DNA of 64,000 nt from DATAOG01 sp963757395. GTDB taxonomy: Bacteria > Pseudomonadota > Alphaproteobacteria > Geminicoccales > Geminicoccaceae. Within the stretch, counting starts at the first letter, position 1, and each line of letters starts with the position of its first letter. Below the pieces are notes generated by a model that ran no database searches, had not been told where the DNA came from, and was given only the letters and a program-made list of their open reading frames with translations. Shown here piece by piece: positions 1 to 7,293 of the stretch. Location: NCBI GenBank assembly GCA_963757395.1, contig CAVWRK010000010.1:124001-188000 (forward strand), read 5' to 3'. Position numbers and translations under genes: made by a program.

Positions 1-412
1 GGTGGTCTGCGAATACCTCGACAGCCTGCACGGCGGTCCGAAGATGTTCCCCGCGGCGGGGCCGGCGCGCTGGGTCGCCCTGCGCAGACAGGCGGAGGCC
101 GACGGTATCCTCGATGCTGGCATCCTTGTCCGCTACGAGACCTTGCTGCGGCCCGAGGAGCGGCGGTGGCCGGACTGGATCGAGGGTCAGAAGGCCAAGA
201 TCGGCCGTGCGCTCGATGCCCTCGAGGGCGAGGCCGGAAGCTTCGGCGCCACCGTCGACATCGGCACGCTGGCCATCGGCTGTGCGCTCGGCTGGCTCGA
301 TTTCCGCTACGCCGCCGACGACTGGCGGGCCGGCCGGCCCAAGCTCGCTGCCTGGTTCGAGGAGTTCGAGAAGCGGTCGTCGATGTCGACGACGATGCCC
401 AAGGAGGTCTGA
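1..412 (+). CDS. Glutathione S-transferase family protein, C-terminal part (5' end outside window)
   Basis: The reading frame is already open at the left edge, so the thioredoxin-like N-terminal domain lies outside the window. The visible 136 residues begin at the end of that domain (VCEYLDSLHGGPKMFP is the usual link into the helical part) and continue through the all-helical GST C-terminal domain, with the family-typical segment DIGTLAIGCALGWLDFR and a final W-F-E-E-F. Cytosolic GSTs conjugate or reduce electrophiles with glutathione, but the substrate cannot be read from this half. The gene stops 26 bases before the AhpD-like gene in the same direction, so the two are probably co-transcribed, which would fit a detoxification role. 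The family call is firm and the specific function is unknown. Confidence 0.85.
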   Translation, partial: VVCEYLDSLHGGPKMFPAAGPARWVALRRQAEADGILDAGILVRYETLLRPEERRWPDWIEGQKAKIGRALDALEGEAGSFGATVDIGTLAIGCALGWLDFRYAADDWRAGRPKLAAWFEEFEKRSSMSTTMPKEV

Positions 413-438
413 GCACGGCGCTGGCCGGAGTGCTCGCG

Positions 439-1044
439 ATGACGTGGATCGAGACCGTCCCCTACGAGGGCGCGCGCGGCCGGCTCCTCGAGCTCTACGA
501 CCGGATCAAGGGCCCGGACGGCCGGATCGACAACATCATGCGCGCCCACAGCCTGCGGCCGCATTCGATGGCCGGCCACATGGCGCTCTACAAGAGTGTC
601 CTCCACAACCCTGGCAATACGCTCGAGAGCTGGCTGCTCGAGGCGCTCGGGGTCTACGTCAGCCTGCTCAATGGCTGCGCCTATTGCGTCGAGCATCATT
701 TCGCGGGGCTCGCCCGCCGGTTGCGGGACCAGAATCGGGCGGCCGCGATCCGGGCGGCCCTCGAGGCCGATGCGCCGGAGCGGGCGTTCGATGGCCGGGA
801 GCTCGCCCTGATGCGCTACGCCGAGCGCCTGACCAACGAGCCCGCGGCGCTTGGCGAGGCGGACGTCGAGACCTTGCGCGCGGCCGGTCTCGGCGATGGC
901 CAGATCCTCGAGGCGAACCAGGTGATCGCCTATTTCGCCTACGCCAACCGCACAGCACTCGGTCTCGGGGTCACGACCGAGGGCGACATTCTCGGGCTGT
1001 CGCCGGCCAACGCCGACGACCCCGACGACTGGCGGCATCGGTAG
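439..1044 (+). CDS. AhpD-like / carboxymuconolactone decarboxylase family protein (peroxidase-related)
   Basis: This 201-residue protein carries the AhpD core. A CxxC redox pair followed by histidine is seen in NGCAYCVEHH near residues 75-84, set in a helical scaffold (ALGVYVSLLNGC before it, a long helix after it). In characterised relatives the two cysteines cycle as a disulfide that reduces a peroxiredoxin or other partner; uncharacterised members are usually named peroxidase-related enzymes. I chose the ATG at 439 because the family N-terminus (TWIETVPYEGARG) starts there, although the frame is open further upstream. It follows the GST gene closely, which suggests a small oxidative-stress or electrophile-detoxification unit. 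The family is certain and the physiological partner is unknown. Confidence 0.85.
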   Translation: MTWIETVPYEGARGRLLELYDRIKGPDGRIDNIMRAHSLRPHSMAGHMALYKSVLHNPGNTLESWLLEALGVYVSLLNGCAYCVEHHFAGLARRLRDQNRAAAIRAALEADAPERAFDGRELALMRYAERLTNEPAALGEADVETLRAAGLGDGQILEANQVIAYFAYANRTALGLGVTTEGDILGLSPANADDPDDWRHR

Positions 1045-1059
1045 GCGCGAGCGCGCCGC

Positions 1060-1398
1060 TCAGTCGTAGGCGAACATCTCGACCAGCACGGCCGCGACCT
1101 GTCGGGCGGTGCGCTTCGGCAACACTCCGGCGCGCCGCACCAGGCGCGCCTTGTCGATGGTCCGGACCTGCTCGAGAGCGATCTGGCCGTCCTTACCCTC
1201 GAAACGCACCATCACGCGGGTCGGATAGCTCTGCGCCGCGGTCGTCATCGGGGCCACGATCACCGACCGGATGTGGCGGTTCATCTCGTCGGGTGAGACG
1301 ATCACGGCCGGCCGCGGCTCGCTGATGGCGGCGCCGGGGGGCGGGTCGAGGGCGACCAGCCAGATCTCGTAGCGCTGCGGCGTCTCTACCACCGCCAC
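1060..1398 (-). CDS. mazF: Type II toxin, MazF/PemK family endoribonuclease
   Basis: The 112-residue protein has the compact PemK-like fold signature: RYEIWLVALDPPPG at the N-terminus, the conserved RPAVIVSPD strand, a VIVAPMTT strand, and a C-terminal QVRTIDKARL. MazF toxins cleave single-stranded mRNA at short motifs and are neutralised by an antitoxin encoded just upstream. Its start overlaps the end of the AbrB-type antitoxin by 13 bases on the same strand, the standard antitoxin-toxin order with translational coupling. The length is normal and no key segment is missing, so I expect it to be functional. Confidence 0.88.
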   Translation of the reverse strand: MAVVETPQRYEIWLVALDPPPGAAISEPRPAVIVSPDEMNRHIRSVIVAPMTTAAQSYPTRVMVRFEGKDGQIALEQVRTIDKARLVRRAGVLPKRTARQVAAVLVEMFAYD

Positions 1399-1628
1399 TC
1401 GGCGCCGCCGCCGAGATCGTCCGCCAGAAGCAGGCGATCGTCGCCGGCCGCCGCCATCAGGGCGAAGGCCTCAGCCCAACCCGACCGGGGCACCGCGGCC
1501 GGGCCGATGATCAGACGGTCGCCCTCGACCTCGAAACTGACCCGGTCGCGGAAGCCGCACTGCTCGATGATCGGCTTGGGGATGCGGATGCCCCGCGAGT
1601 TGCCGATGCGCACGAGATCCACGTCCAT
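1386..1628 (-). CDS. mazE: MazE/AbrB-type antitoxin
   Basis: This is an 80-residue protein whose N-terminal half is a swapped-hairpin AbrB DNA-binding domain (VDLVRIGNSRGIRIPKPI, then FRDRVSFEVEGDRLII). The C-terminal tail is acidic and probably disordered, as expected for the part that wraps the toxin. The frame is open upstream, but the ATG at 1628 precedes the domain directly and gives the normal family length. It overlaps the mazF gene by 13 bases. The pair probably represses its own promoter, which would lie in the 1629-1805 interval shared with the divergent TRAP operon. Confidence 0.85.
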   Translation of the reverse strand: MDVDLVRIGNSRGIRIPKPIIEQCGFRDRVSFEVEGDRLIIGPAAVPRSGWAEAFALMAAAGDDRLLLADDLGGGAEWRW

Positions 1629-1805
1629 GCCGGAGTCTCCGTCGGTGGGGCTCACAATGTAACTACCGCAACCTAGGGGCTGCAACGCCCCCTGTCCAGC
1701 GGCGCGGCGCCAGATTGCCAAGGCTGGGATCGTCGCCTAGGGTTGTCCCAGCTGAGCGCAGGGGTCGCTCCGGAGCAACCAAACCAAGATCAGGAGGCTT
1801 AGAAA

Positions 1806-2886
1806 ATGAATCGATGGATGCGAACGTCGGTGGCTGGCGCGCTGGCGGTGGTCGCGGGCATCGGCATGCTGGGTACGGCGGCGCCGGCCAGGGCGGCGAT
1901 CGATCTCAAGCTGAACGGCGTGCAACCGCCCGAGCATCCGGTCTCGATGACCCACAAGTTCTTCGCCGAGCGGGTCGGCGAGCTGACCGGCGGCGACATC
2001 CAGATCGAGGTCTACGACGCCCGTGGCCTCGGCGACGCGGTCGAGAGCGTGCAGAGCCTGCGCAACGGCACGATCGCCTTCGCCACCGTCTCGGCCTCGA
2101 ACCTGTCGCAGGTCATGCCGCAGATGGACATGTTCTCGCTGCCCTATCTGTTCAAGAGCGCCGACCACTACTGGGCCTATCTGAACTCCGACCGGGCGCA
2201 GGCGTTCGTCAAGCCGCTCGAGGACAAGGGCATCGTCGTCCTCGGCTTCATCGAACTCGGGCTCACGCAACTTCTTCAGCGACGAGCCGATCCGCTCGGT
2301 CAGCGACGTCGCCGGCAAGAAGATCCGGGTCATGGCCTCACCGGTCCAGGTCAAGACGATCGAGGCGATGGGCGGCACCGGCGTGCCGATCGCCTGGGGC
2401 GAGCTCTACAACGCGCTCCAGACCGGCGTGGTCGACGGCGCCGAGAACAACGATCCCTCGATCCTGGCCATGAAGTTCTACGAGGTCAGCAAATACTACA
2501 CGCTCGACGAGCACGCCCGCATCCCCGACATGCTGCTGATGTCGAAGGCGGTCTACGACAAGCTCTCGCCGGAGCAGCAGCAGGCGGTCAAGCAGGCGGG
2601 CAAGGAGGCCGAGGCCTACATGCGCGGCGCCTGGGCGATGGCCGAGCAGGACGCGCGCACCGCGCTCAAGGAGCGCTTCACCGAGATCATCGACGTCGAC
2701 AAGCAGCCGTTCATCGACGCCGTCCACGACCTGGTCCAGAGCGAGGCCCAGCGCCTCGACGTGGTCGACGAGGTCAATTACATCCTCGAGTTCGGGCAAG
2801 AACTACTGATCCCGACGGCGTTGCGCGACGTCCGCGGGCCGGCCCGCCCGGGTCGGCCCGCGCCGCGTCCGGGCAGGCTGCCATGA
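1806..2886 (+). CDS. dctP: TRAP transporter solute-binding protein DctP, interrupted by a +1 frameshift
   Basis: The N-terminal part has a Sec signal peptide (about residues 1-30, ending near ARAA) followed by a DctP-family periplasmic domain (VYDARGLGDAVESVQSLRNG). Homology in this frame ends near 2258 and resumes in the +1 frame from 2260, where GSRNFF and SVSDVAGKKIRVMAS continue the family, then GVPIAWGELYNALQTGVVDG, which is the ligand-contact region. Removing one G from the GGG at 2259-2261 restores a single reading frame of about 359 residues. The C-terminus ends in an unusual Pro/Arg-rich tail. The protein would deliver a carboxylate-type ligand to the DctQM membrane pair encoded next. 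The ligand is not predictable from sequence alone. Confidence 0.85.
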
Positions 2887-2897
2887 GGCTGCCATGA
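2875..2897 (+). repeat. 11-bp tandem duplication at the dctP/dctQ junction
   Basis: A 12-base string ending in CCATGA occurs at 2875-2886 and again at 2886-2897. The first copy holds the dctP stop (TGA 2884-2886) overlapping an ATG at 2883. The second holds the dctQ start (ATG 2894) overlapping a TGA at 2895. Between them lies a four-codon ORF (Met-Arg-Leu-Pro-stop). The simplest reading is that an ancestral ATGA overlap of dctP and dctQ was duplicated. Confidence 0.85.
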
Positions 2898-3406
2898 CCG
2901 CCTTCAACCGCATCGTCGACGCCATCGCGGCGTTCGTGCGCGTCGTCATCCTCCTCCAGGCGGCGGCGATCTTCGCGATCATCATCGTGACCGTGGTCAC
3001 CCGCTACGGCTTCAGCTTCGTTCTGTCCTGGTCCGAGGAGGTGCCGCGCTATCTCCTGATCTGGGTGTCGTTCCTGGGGGCGGCCGCCTGCGTCGATCTG
3101 CGCGACCACATCGCGTTCGACTATCTCCTGAAGCGCTTTCCTGCGCCGCTGCGCCGTCTGGTCCAGCTGCTGATCAACGCCGCGATCTTCGGCTTCGGCT
3201 GGATCATGCTGCTCTACGGCGTCCGCTTCGTCGAGGCGTTCGGCAGCGACTTCATGGAATCGATCCCGTTCACCAACGTCTGGTACTACACCGCGCTGCC
3301 GGTCTCGGGTGCCTTGATGATGCTCTACAGCCTGCGCGACCAGCTCAACGTCTGGTGCCACCACGAGCGCGCGCTGGAGCACGATCCGAGCCACTCGGCC
3401 GCCTGA
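2894..3406 (+). CDS. dctQ: TRAP transporter small permease DctQ
   Basis: This is a 170-residue membrane protein with four predicted transmembrane segments (around residues 15-38, 50-66, 92-110 and 132-150). It has the DctQ signature WSEEVPRYLLIWVSFLGAAA followed by a charged RDHIAFDYL stretch. DctQ is the small membrane subunit of Na+-coupled TRAP transporters and pairs with DctM. The gene follows dctP through a short duplicated junction and is followed by a repeat region and dctM. Size and topology are normal for the family. Confidence 0.92.
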   Translation: MTAFNRIVDAIAAFVRVVILLQAAAIFAIIIVTVVTRYGFSFVLSWSEEVPRYLLIWVSFLGAAACVDLRDHIAFDYLLKRFPAPLRRLVQLLINAAIFGFGWIMLLYGVRFVEAFGSDFMESIPFTNVWYYTALPVSGALMMLYSLRDQLNVWCHHERALEHDPSHSAA

Positions 3407-3419
3407 GCGGCGGCTGACC

Positions 3420-3495
3420 GGATGCCCGTCCCCCGGATGCCCGCTGCCTGGATGTCTGGCCCCCGGATGCCTGCCCCCCGGATGCCCGCCGGATG
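3420..3495 (+). repeat. 15-bp tandem repeat array between dctQ and dctM
   Basis: The string GGATG recurs at 3420, 3435, 3450, 3465 and 3480, exactly 15 bases apart, in degenerate units of the form GGATGCCxGxxCCCC. A last GGATG at 3491 contains the dctM start codon. The period is a multiple of three, so the array stays open in the frame beginning at 3422. Confidence 0.9.
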
Positions 3496-3496
3496 A
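3422..3496 (+). CDS. Possible repeat-encoded micro-ORF overlapping the dctM start
   Basis: Starting at the ATG at 3422, the repeat array reads as 24 codons built of Met-Pro-x-Pro-Arg-like pentapeptides and ends at TGA 3494-3496. That stop overlaps the dctM ATG at 3493 as ATGA. Four further in-frame ATGs (3437, 3452, 3467, 3482) are alternative starts. I see no strong Shine-Dalgarno sequence in front of 3422 or of dctM itself. The ORF could couple dctM translation to ribosomes finishing this peptide. Whether it is translated is inference, and the array could be only a slippage product. Confidence 0.3.
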   Translation: MPVPRMPAAWMSGPRMPAPRMPAG

Positions 3497-4782
3497 CCAT
3501 CCTGATCCTGTTCGGCGTGTTCGCGGTCCTGCTGCTGATCGGCATGCCGATCGCGTTCGCGATCGGGATCGCCTCGGCCGCCGCCGCGATCAACATCTTC
3601 GTGATCGACAACGTCACGATCGTCCAGCGCATGCTGGTCGGGATCAACTCGTTCCCGCTGCTGGCGGTGATTTTTTTCGTATTTACCGGGGTTCTGATGG
3701 CCAAAGGCGGCGTCGCGATGCGCCTCGTGCGCCTGTCCGAGGTCGTGGTCGGCCGCCTGCCGGGCGGGCTCGCCCAGATCACCGTCTTGTCCTCGATGCT
3801 GTTCGGCGGCGTCTCGGGCTCGGCGGTGGCCGAAGTGTCCTCGATCGGCGCGACCCTGATCCCGGCCATGGAGAAGGCAGGCTACACCAAGCGCTACGCG
3901 ACCGCCGTGGTCCTGACCTCGGCGACGATGGGCCCGATCATCCCGCCCTCGATCCCGATGATCCTCTACGCCTATGTGGTGGGCTCGGTGTCGGTCGCCG
4001 GCCTGTTCCTTGCAGGCGTCGTGCCGGGCGTCTTGATCGGCGTCGGCCTCCTGATCGCCTGCTACGTCCACGGCCGGCGCCACCACCACCAGCCGGTGCC
4101 GGCGATGTCCGGGCGCGACAAGCTGCTGCGCGTGGTCGACGGCCTGGCCGGCATGATGACGCTCGTGATCATCCTGGGCGGCATCATCAGCGGCATCTTC
4201 ACCGCGACCGAGGCGGGCGCGGTCGGCACGGTCTACGCGCTGTTCCTGACCGTGGTGATCTACAAGGAGATCAAGGTCGCCGATCTGCCGGGGGTCCTGT
4301 GGGAGTGCTGCCTGACCAACGCGGTCGTCTTGTTCCTGATCGCCACGACCTCGGTCTTCTCGTTCATCATGACTTACGAGGACGTGCCGCAGTGGCTGGC
4401 CAATCACCTGTTCGCGGTGATCCACAACCGCTATCTTTTGCTCCTGGTCATCAACATCGTGCTGCTGGTGATCGGCCTGTTCGTCGATCTGACGCCGGCC
4501 CTGATCATGATGGTGCCGATCCTGTTGCCGATCGCGCACCAGCTCGACATGGATCTGATCCACCTCGGCATCATCGTCGTCGTCAACCTGACCTTCGGCC
4601 TGATCACGCCGCCGGTCGGCACCTCTTTGTTCGTCGGCTGCCGGATCGCCGGCATCTCGATGACCGAGCTGATCCCGCCGCTGCTGCCGCTGCTCGCGAT
4701 CATGTTCGGCGTGCTGCTGTTCGTGACTTACGTCCCCGAGACCTTCATGTGGCTGCCCCGCATGTTCGGCTTCGCGCGGTGA
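3493..4782 (+). CDS. dctM: TRAP transporter large permease DctM
   Basis: The 429-residue protein has about twelve hydrophobic segments and the DctM family motifs, among them MLFGGVSGSAVAEVSSIG, MGPIIPPSIPMILYAY and LTFGLITPPVGTSLFVG. DctM forms the elevator-type transport domain that moves the ligand delivered by DctP using a sodium gradient. It is the last gene of dctPQM. The start at 3493 overlaps the stop of a repeat-encoded micro-ORF and lacks an obvious ribosome-binding site of its own. No truncation or missing motif was seen. Confidence 0.93.
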   Translation: MTILILFGVFAVLLLIGMPIAFAIGIASAAAAINIFVIDNVTIVQRMLVGINSFPLLAVIFFVFTGVLMAKGGVAMRLVRLSEVVVGRLPGGLAQITVLSSMLFGGVSGSAVAEVSSIGATLIPAMEKAGYTKRYATAVVLTSATMGPIIPPSIPMILYAYVVGSVSVAGLFLAGVVPGVLIGVGLLIACYVHGRRHHHQPVPAMSGRDKLLRVVDGLAGMMTLVIILGGIISGIFTATEAGAVGTVYALFLTVVIYKEIKVADLPGVLWECCLTNAVVLFLIATTSVFSFIMTYEDVPQWLANHLFAVIHNRYLLLLVINIVLLVIGLFVDLTPALIMMVPILLPIAHQLDMDLIHLGIIVVVNLTFGLITPPVGTSLFVGCRIAGISMTELIPPLLPLLAIMFGVLLFVTYVPETFMWLPRMFGFAR

Positions 4783-4870
4783 CTTGCAGGCGCGTTTAGA
4801 CCCAAGCACGTGAGGCCTTTCAGGAGTCGCCGCTTGATAAGCGCCAATTGACGCGATACAAGGGCAGCCG

Positions 4871-4912
4871 ATGATTGTCAGCTTCCGCCACCGCGGGCTC
4901 AGGCGTCTCTTA
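4871..4912 (+). pseudogene. higB: HigB toxin N-terminal fragment (plus strand)
   Basis: The first 13 codons from the ATG at 4871 (MIVSFRHRGLRRL) match the N-terminus of RelE/HigB-type toxins. After them the frame leaves the family. The piece sits beyond the end of the minus-strand higA remnant and is inverted relative to it. The minus-strand higB remnant at 5163-5395 lacks exactly this N-terminal portion, so the two may come from one ancestral gene. The short length keeps confidence moderate. Confidence 0.5.
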
Positions 4913-4945
4913 AAACAACTATCAAATCGCCGACCCGTGTTGATT

Positions 4946-5146
4946 TCATGCGACTGGCGGGTGGTAGGGCTCGACGTTGATCTCGGCCTCGCGTCGGCGC
5001 ACCTTGAGCGAGGTCGTAGCCCGCCTGCAGCCGCAGCCAGATCTCCGCCGTAACGCCGAGAATGCGGGCCGCCTCGGTCACGCTGAGACCAAGCGGTTCC
5101 AAATACTCGAGCCGGATGTGCCGTCCGGGATGCGGGGGCTTTTCAT
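4946..5146 (-). pseudogene. higA: HigA antitoxin remnant with internal deletion and frameshifts
   Basis: Reading leftward from the ATG at 5146, pieces of a HigA-family XRE antitoxin appear in order: MKSPRIPDGT, then after a frameshift IRLEYLEPLGLSVTEAARI, then ILGVT joined directly at 5048/5049 to AEIWLRLQAGYDLAQ. After a second frameshift the tail is VRRREAEINVEPYHPPVA, with its stop at 4946-4948. The helix-turn-helix centre of about 30 residues is missing. That missing block is present at 5398-5487, upstream of the higB remnant. The order toxin then antitoxin is that of a higBA operon. As it stands the gene cannot make a working antitoxin. Confidence 0.75.
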
Positions 5147-5162
5147 GGCATGGGTTGCTGCC

Positions 5163-5487
5163 TCAATGATAGTCGACGAGGTCGACCTCGATACGCCTTG
5201 CCATCGTCGAAGCGGAAGATGGCCCGCCAGTTGGCGGTGACCGTCACCGACCAGAAGCCTTTGAGATTCCCGGCCAAGCGATGCGGCCTGAGGCCAGGCC
5301 CGTTCATGTCTCCGATCTGCTCGGCCACGTCGAGGCGCGCGAGGATGACTGCGATCTTCTCAACCTGCTCCGGCGCCCCGCCTTGGATCATCGTCTTCGA
5401 ATCGCCGAACGCCTTGGCGAGCCGCACCGCCATCTCTGGAGAGATACCCGATTTGCCATTCACGATGTTGGAGAGATTGGCGCGCGT
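5163..5487 (-). pseudogene. higB: Chimera: HigA internal block fused to HigB C-terminal part
   Basis: From 5487 to 5398 the sequence encodes TRANLSNIVNGKSGISPEMA and on to LAKAFGDS, which is the helix-turn-helix block missing from the adjacent higA remnant. From about 5395 it becomes a HigB/RelE toxin without its first 15 to 20 residues (EKIAVILARLDVAEQIGDMN, GNLKGFWSVTVTANWRAIFR). After GKAY a one-base shift leads to the normal toxin end EVDLVDYH with a stop at 5163-5165, 16 bases before the higA start. The N-terminus of the toxin has therefore been replaced by a piece of its antitoxin. Both genes look inactivated. Confidence 0.7.
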
Positions 5488-5499
5488 CTAGAAGTCATT

Positions 5500-5654
5500 G
5501 AATCTCCAGGAGTAGCCGCCGACATCGCCGGCCAAAGGAGGAAAGTAACGCTGCGACAGGCTGAGAGAAAGACATTCAGCTCGAAGCCCACATGGTTCGA
5601 ATCACTATGCCGTCCCAGTCGCTTGAGGAAATAATCGGCCTCAGGCAGACGCTC
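5500..5654 (-). pseudogene. Fragment of an unidentified small protein
   Basis: Between stops, this minus-strand stretch encodes EADYFLKRLGRHSD followed by ELNVFLSACRSVTFLL, a helical pattern I associate with small conserved hypothetical proteins near mobile genes. It has no convincing start codon (TAG at 5655-5657) and runs into the rearranged higBA material at its 3' side. I cannot name the family with confidence. Composition and position suggest a leftover of the same rearrangement. Confidence 0.3.
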
Positions 5655-5708
5655 CTACGTGCCGCCGGGCAACCGGTTCGAAGGGTTGGGCGGCAGGACG
5701 TTTAGCCC

Positions 5709-6116
5709 TCAGGGATGCTTCAGGAAGCTGCTGCCGACGCCGCCGCGCAGCAGCGCCTCGCCCTTGCCGCCCTTGCCCGCCCAGGTGACCTGGTCGCCGT
5801 CGACGGTCACTTGATAACAGTTCTGGTGCTCGGGATTGCGCTCGTGCCACGTGATGCAGACGTCGCCGTCGGCGTCCGTGAGCCAGCGGCCGTGATCGTG
5901 CTCGCCCGAGGAATCCTCGTAGGTCACGTCGCCGCCGTCGACGAAATACATGTTGAACTCGGCACCCGACGCGGTGGTGCCGGAGACCGTGTTGCCGCTC
6001 ATCACGTCGATAAAGCGCATGCCCTTCAACAGCTCGGGCGCGGCGAGCAAGGGCGTCGCAAGGCCGAGCGCGACCAAGGCCACGAGAATTCCGAGCCGTT
6101 CTGCCTGGCGCATCAT
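5709..6116 (-). CDS. Small secreted protein, possibly DUF995-like
   Basis: The protein of about 135 residues has a clear Sec signal peptide (MRQAERLGILVALVALGLA, cleavage near LLAA). The compact secreted domain is rich in Gly, Asp and aromatic residues: SGNTVSGTTASGAEFNMYF, DHGRWLTDADGDVCITWHE and CYQVTVDGDQV. Two cysteines could form a disulfide. The pattern (GNT near the start, D-x-G-x-W, C-x-x-W) resembles the DUF995 group of periplasmic proteins of unknown function. I start it at the Met-Met pair at 6116; the upstream in-frame extension has no signal-like sequence. It is divergent from the following binding-protein gene. Confidence 0.65.
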   Translation of the reverse strand: MMRQAERLGILVALVALGLATPLLAAPELLKGMRFIDVMSGNTVSGTTASGAEFNMYFVDGGDVTYEDSSGEHDHGRWLTDADGDVCITWHERNPEHQNCYQVTVDGDQVTWAGKGGKGEALLRGGVGSSFLKHP

Positions 6117-6361
6117 CGGTGCCCTGTTGCTTCGATTGCCCACGCCATCCTGGCCGAAGGCGGCGCGCTCTGCAACTGCCGCCGGCGGAGGGTGACCCCG
6201 CCAGCCGCCTTTTGCCGGAGAGCTTAACATGGTTGCCGCCCGACCTGGCCCGACGAGCCTGGACGGCGGGCGTGATTGCGGCTATCGGCTGGCTGACCGG
6301 CGCCGGCGGTGTCACTGGTCGAGCGGCCGGATCGGTCCAATGGATCCCGGGGAGAAGCATC

Positions 6362-7210
6362 GTGGTCAGAAGGTTGATTGCGACCGCCCTGGCGGCGGTT
6401 GTGACGCTCGGTGCCGCCGCCGCCGAGGCGCAGACGCTCGAGCGGGTGCGCTCGAGCGGCACTTTCACGATCGGTTACCGGGAGGACGCGGCGCCGTTCG
6501 CCTACCAAGACGCGCTCGGCGAGGCCGCCGGCTACTCGGTCGACCTCTGCCGCGCCATCGCGACCAACGTCAAGGACGCGCTTGGCCTCGCCCAGATCAA
6601 CGTGGTTTATGTGCCGGTCACCACCGAGGATCGCTTCCAGGCGGTCCGGGATGGGCGGATCGACATCCTCTGCGGCGCGACCACGGTGACTCTGACCCGG
6701 CGCGAGCAGGTCGACTTCTCGCTGTTCACCTTCATCGACGGCGCGAGTGTGCTGCTGCGCGCCGACAGCCCGCAGGACCTCAAGGGCCTGGCCGGCAAGA
6801 AGATCGGGGTGCGCGGCGCCACGACGACCGAGGATGCGCTCCGCAATACTCTCGACCAGGCCTCGATCGCGGCCGAGGTGGTCACCGTCGAGAGCCACGA
6901 CGACGGCTTGCAGCGGCTCGAGGCGGGTGAGATCGCAGCCTACTTCGCCGACCGCGCGATCCTCGTGTTCCTGGCCGCCAGGAGCCACACCAAGGGCTTG
7001 CGGGTGTCGGAGCGCTTCTTCACCTTCGAGCCCTACGCGCTCGCGCTGGCTCCGGGCGACCACGCGTTCCGGCTGCTGGTCGACCGGACGCTGAGCGCGC
7101 TCTATCGCTCCGGCCAGATCCACCAGATCTTCACCCACGCCTTCGGCGCGAACGCCAACGAGAGCGATCTCCTGAAGGCGCTCTACGTGATCGACGGCCT
7201 GCCCAAGTAG
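6362..7210 (+). CDS. Amino-acid-type ABC transporter periplasmic binding protein (family 3)
   Basis: From the GTG at 6362, preceded by GGGGAG, the protein has a signal peptide (VVRRLIATALAAVVTLGAAA, cleavage near AEA) and a full SBP_bac_3 domain. Visible signatures are GTFTIGYREDAAPFAY, DLCRAIATNV, DRFQAVRDGRIDILCGATTV and the hinge GKKIGVRGATTTEDAL. Such proteins bind polar amino acids or related small molecules and feed an ABC importer, or serve as sensory receptors. No permease or ATPase of this type is adjacent, so it is an orphan here. The nearest gene downstream encodes a fold-type IV aminotransferase. The ligand is unknown. Confidence 0.88.
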   Translation: MVRRLIATALAAVVTLGAAAAEAQTLERVRSSGTFTIGYREDAAPFAYQDALGEAAGYSVDLCRAIATNVKDALGLAQINVVYVPVTTEDRFQAVRDGRIDILCGATTVTLTRREQVDFSLFTFIDGASVLLRADSPQDLKGLAGKKIGVRGATTTEDALRNTLDQASIAAEVVTVESHDDGLQRLEAGEIAAYFADRAILVFLAARSHTKGLRVSERFFTFEPYALALAPGDHAFRLLVDRTLSALYRSGQIHQIFTHAFGANANESDLLKALYVIDGLPK

Positions 7211-7293
7211 GCTTGCCGAGGCGGCCGCGAGGCGGGCTTCCTGGTGCGGGCGGGAGCTGCTAAGCAGGGCGTTCAGGCGAGCGGAGGCGGCAG

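Noticed and set aside
3325..4809. Long minus-strand open frame opposite dctM (494 codons)
   Set aside because: It is rich in Asp, His, Arg and Gln with no domain, and is the mirror of the dctQ/dctM codons. This is a GC-rich strand artefact.
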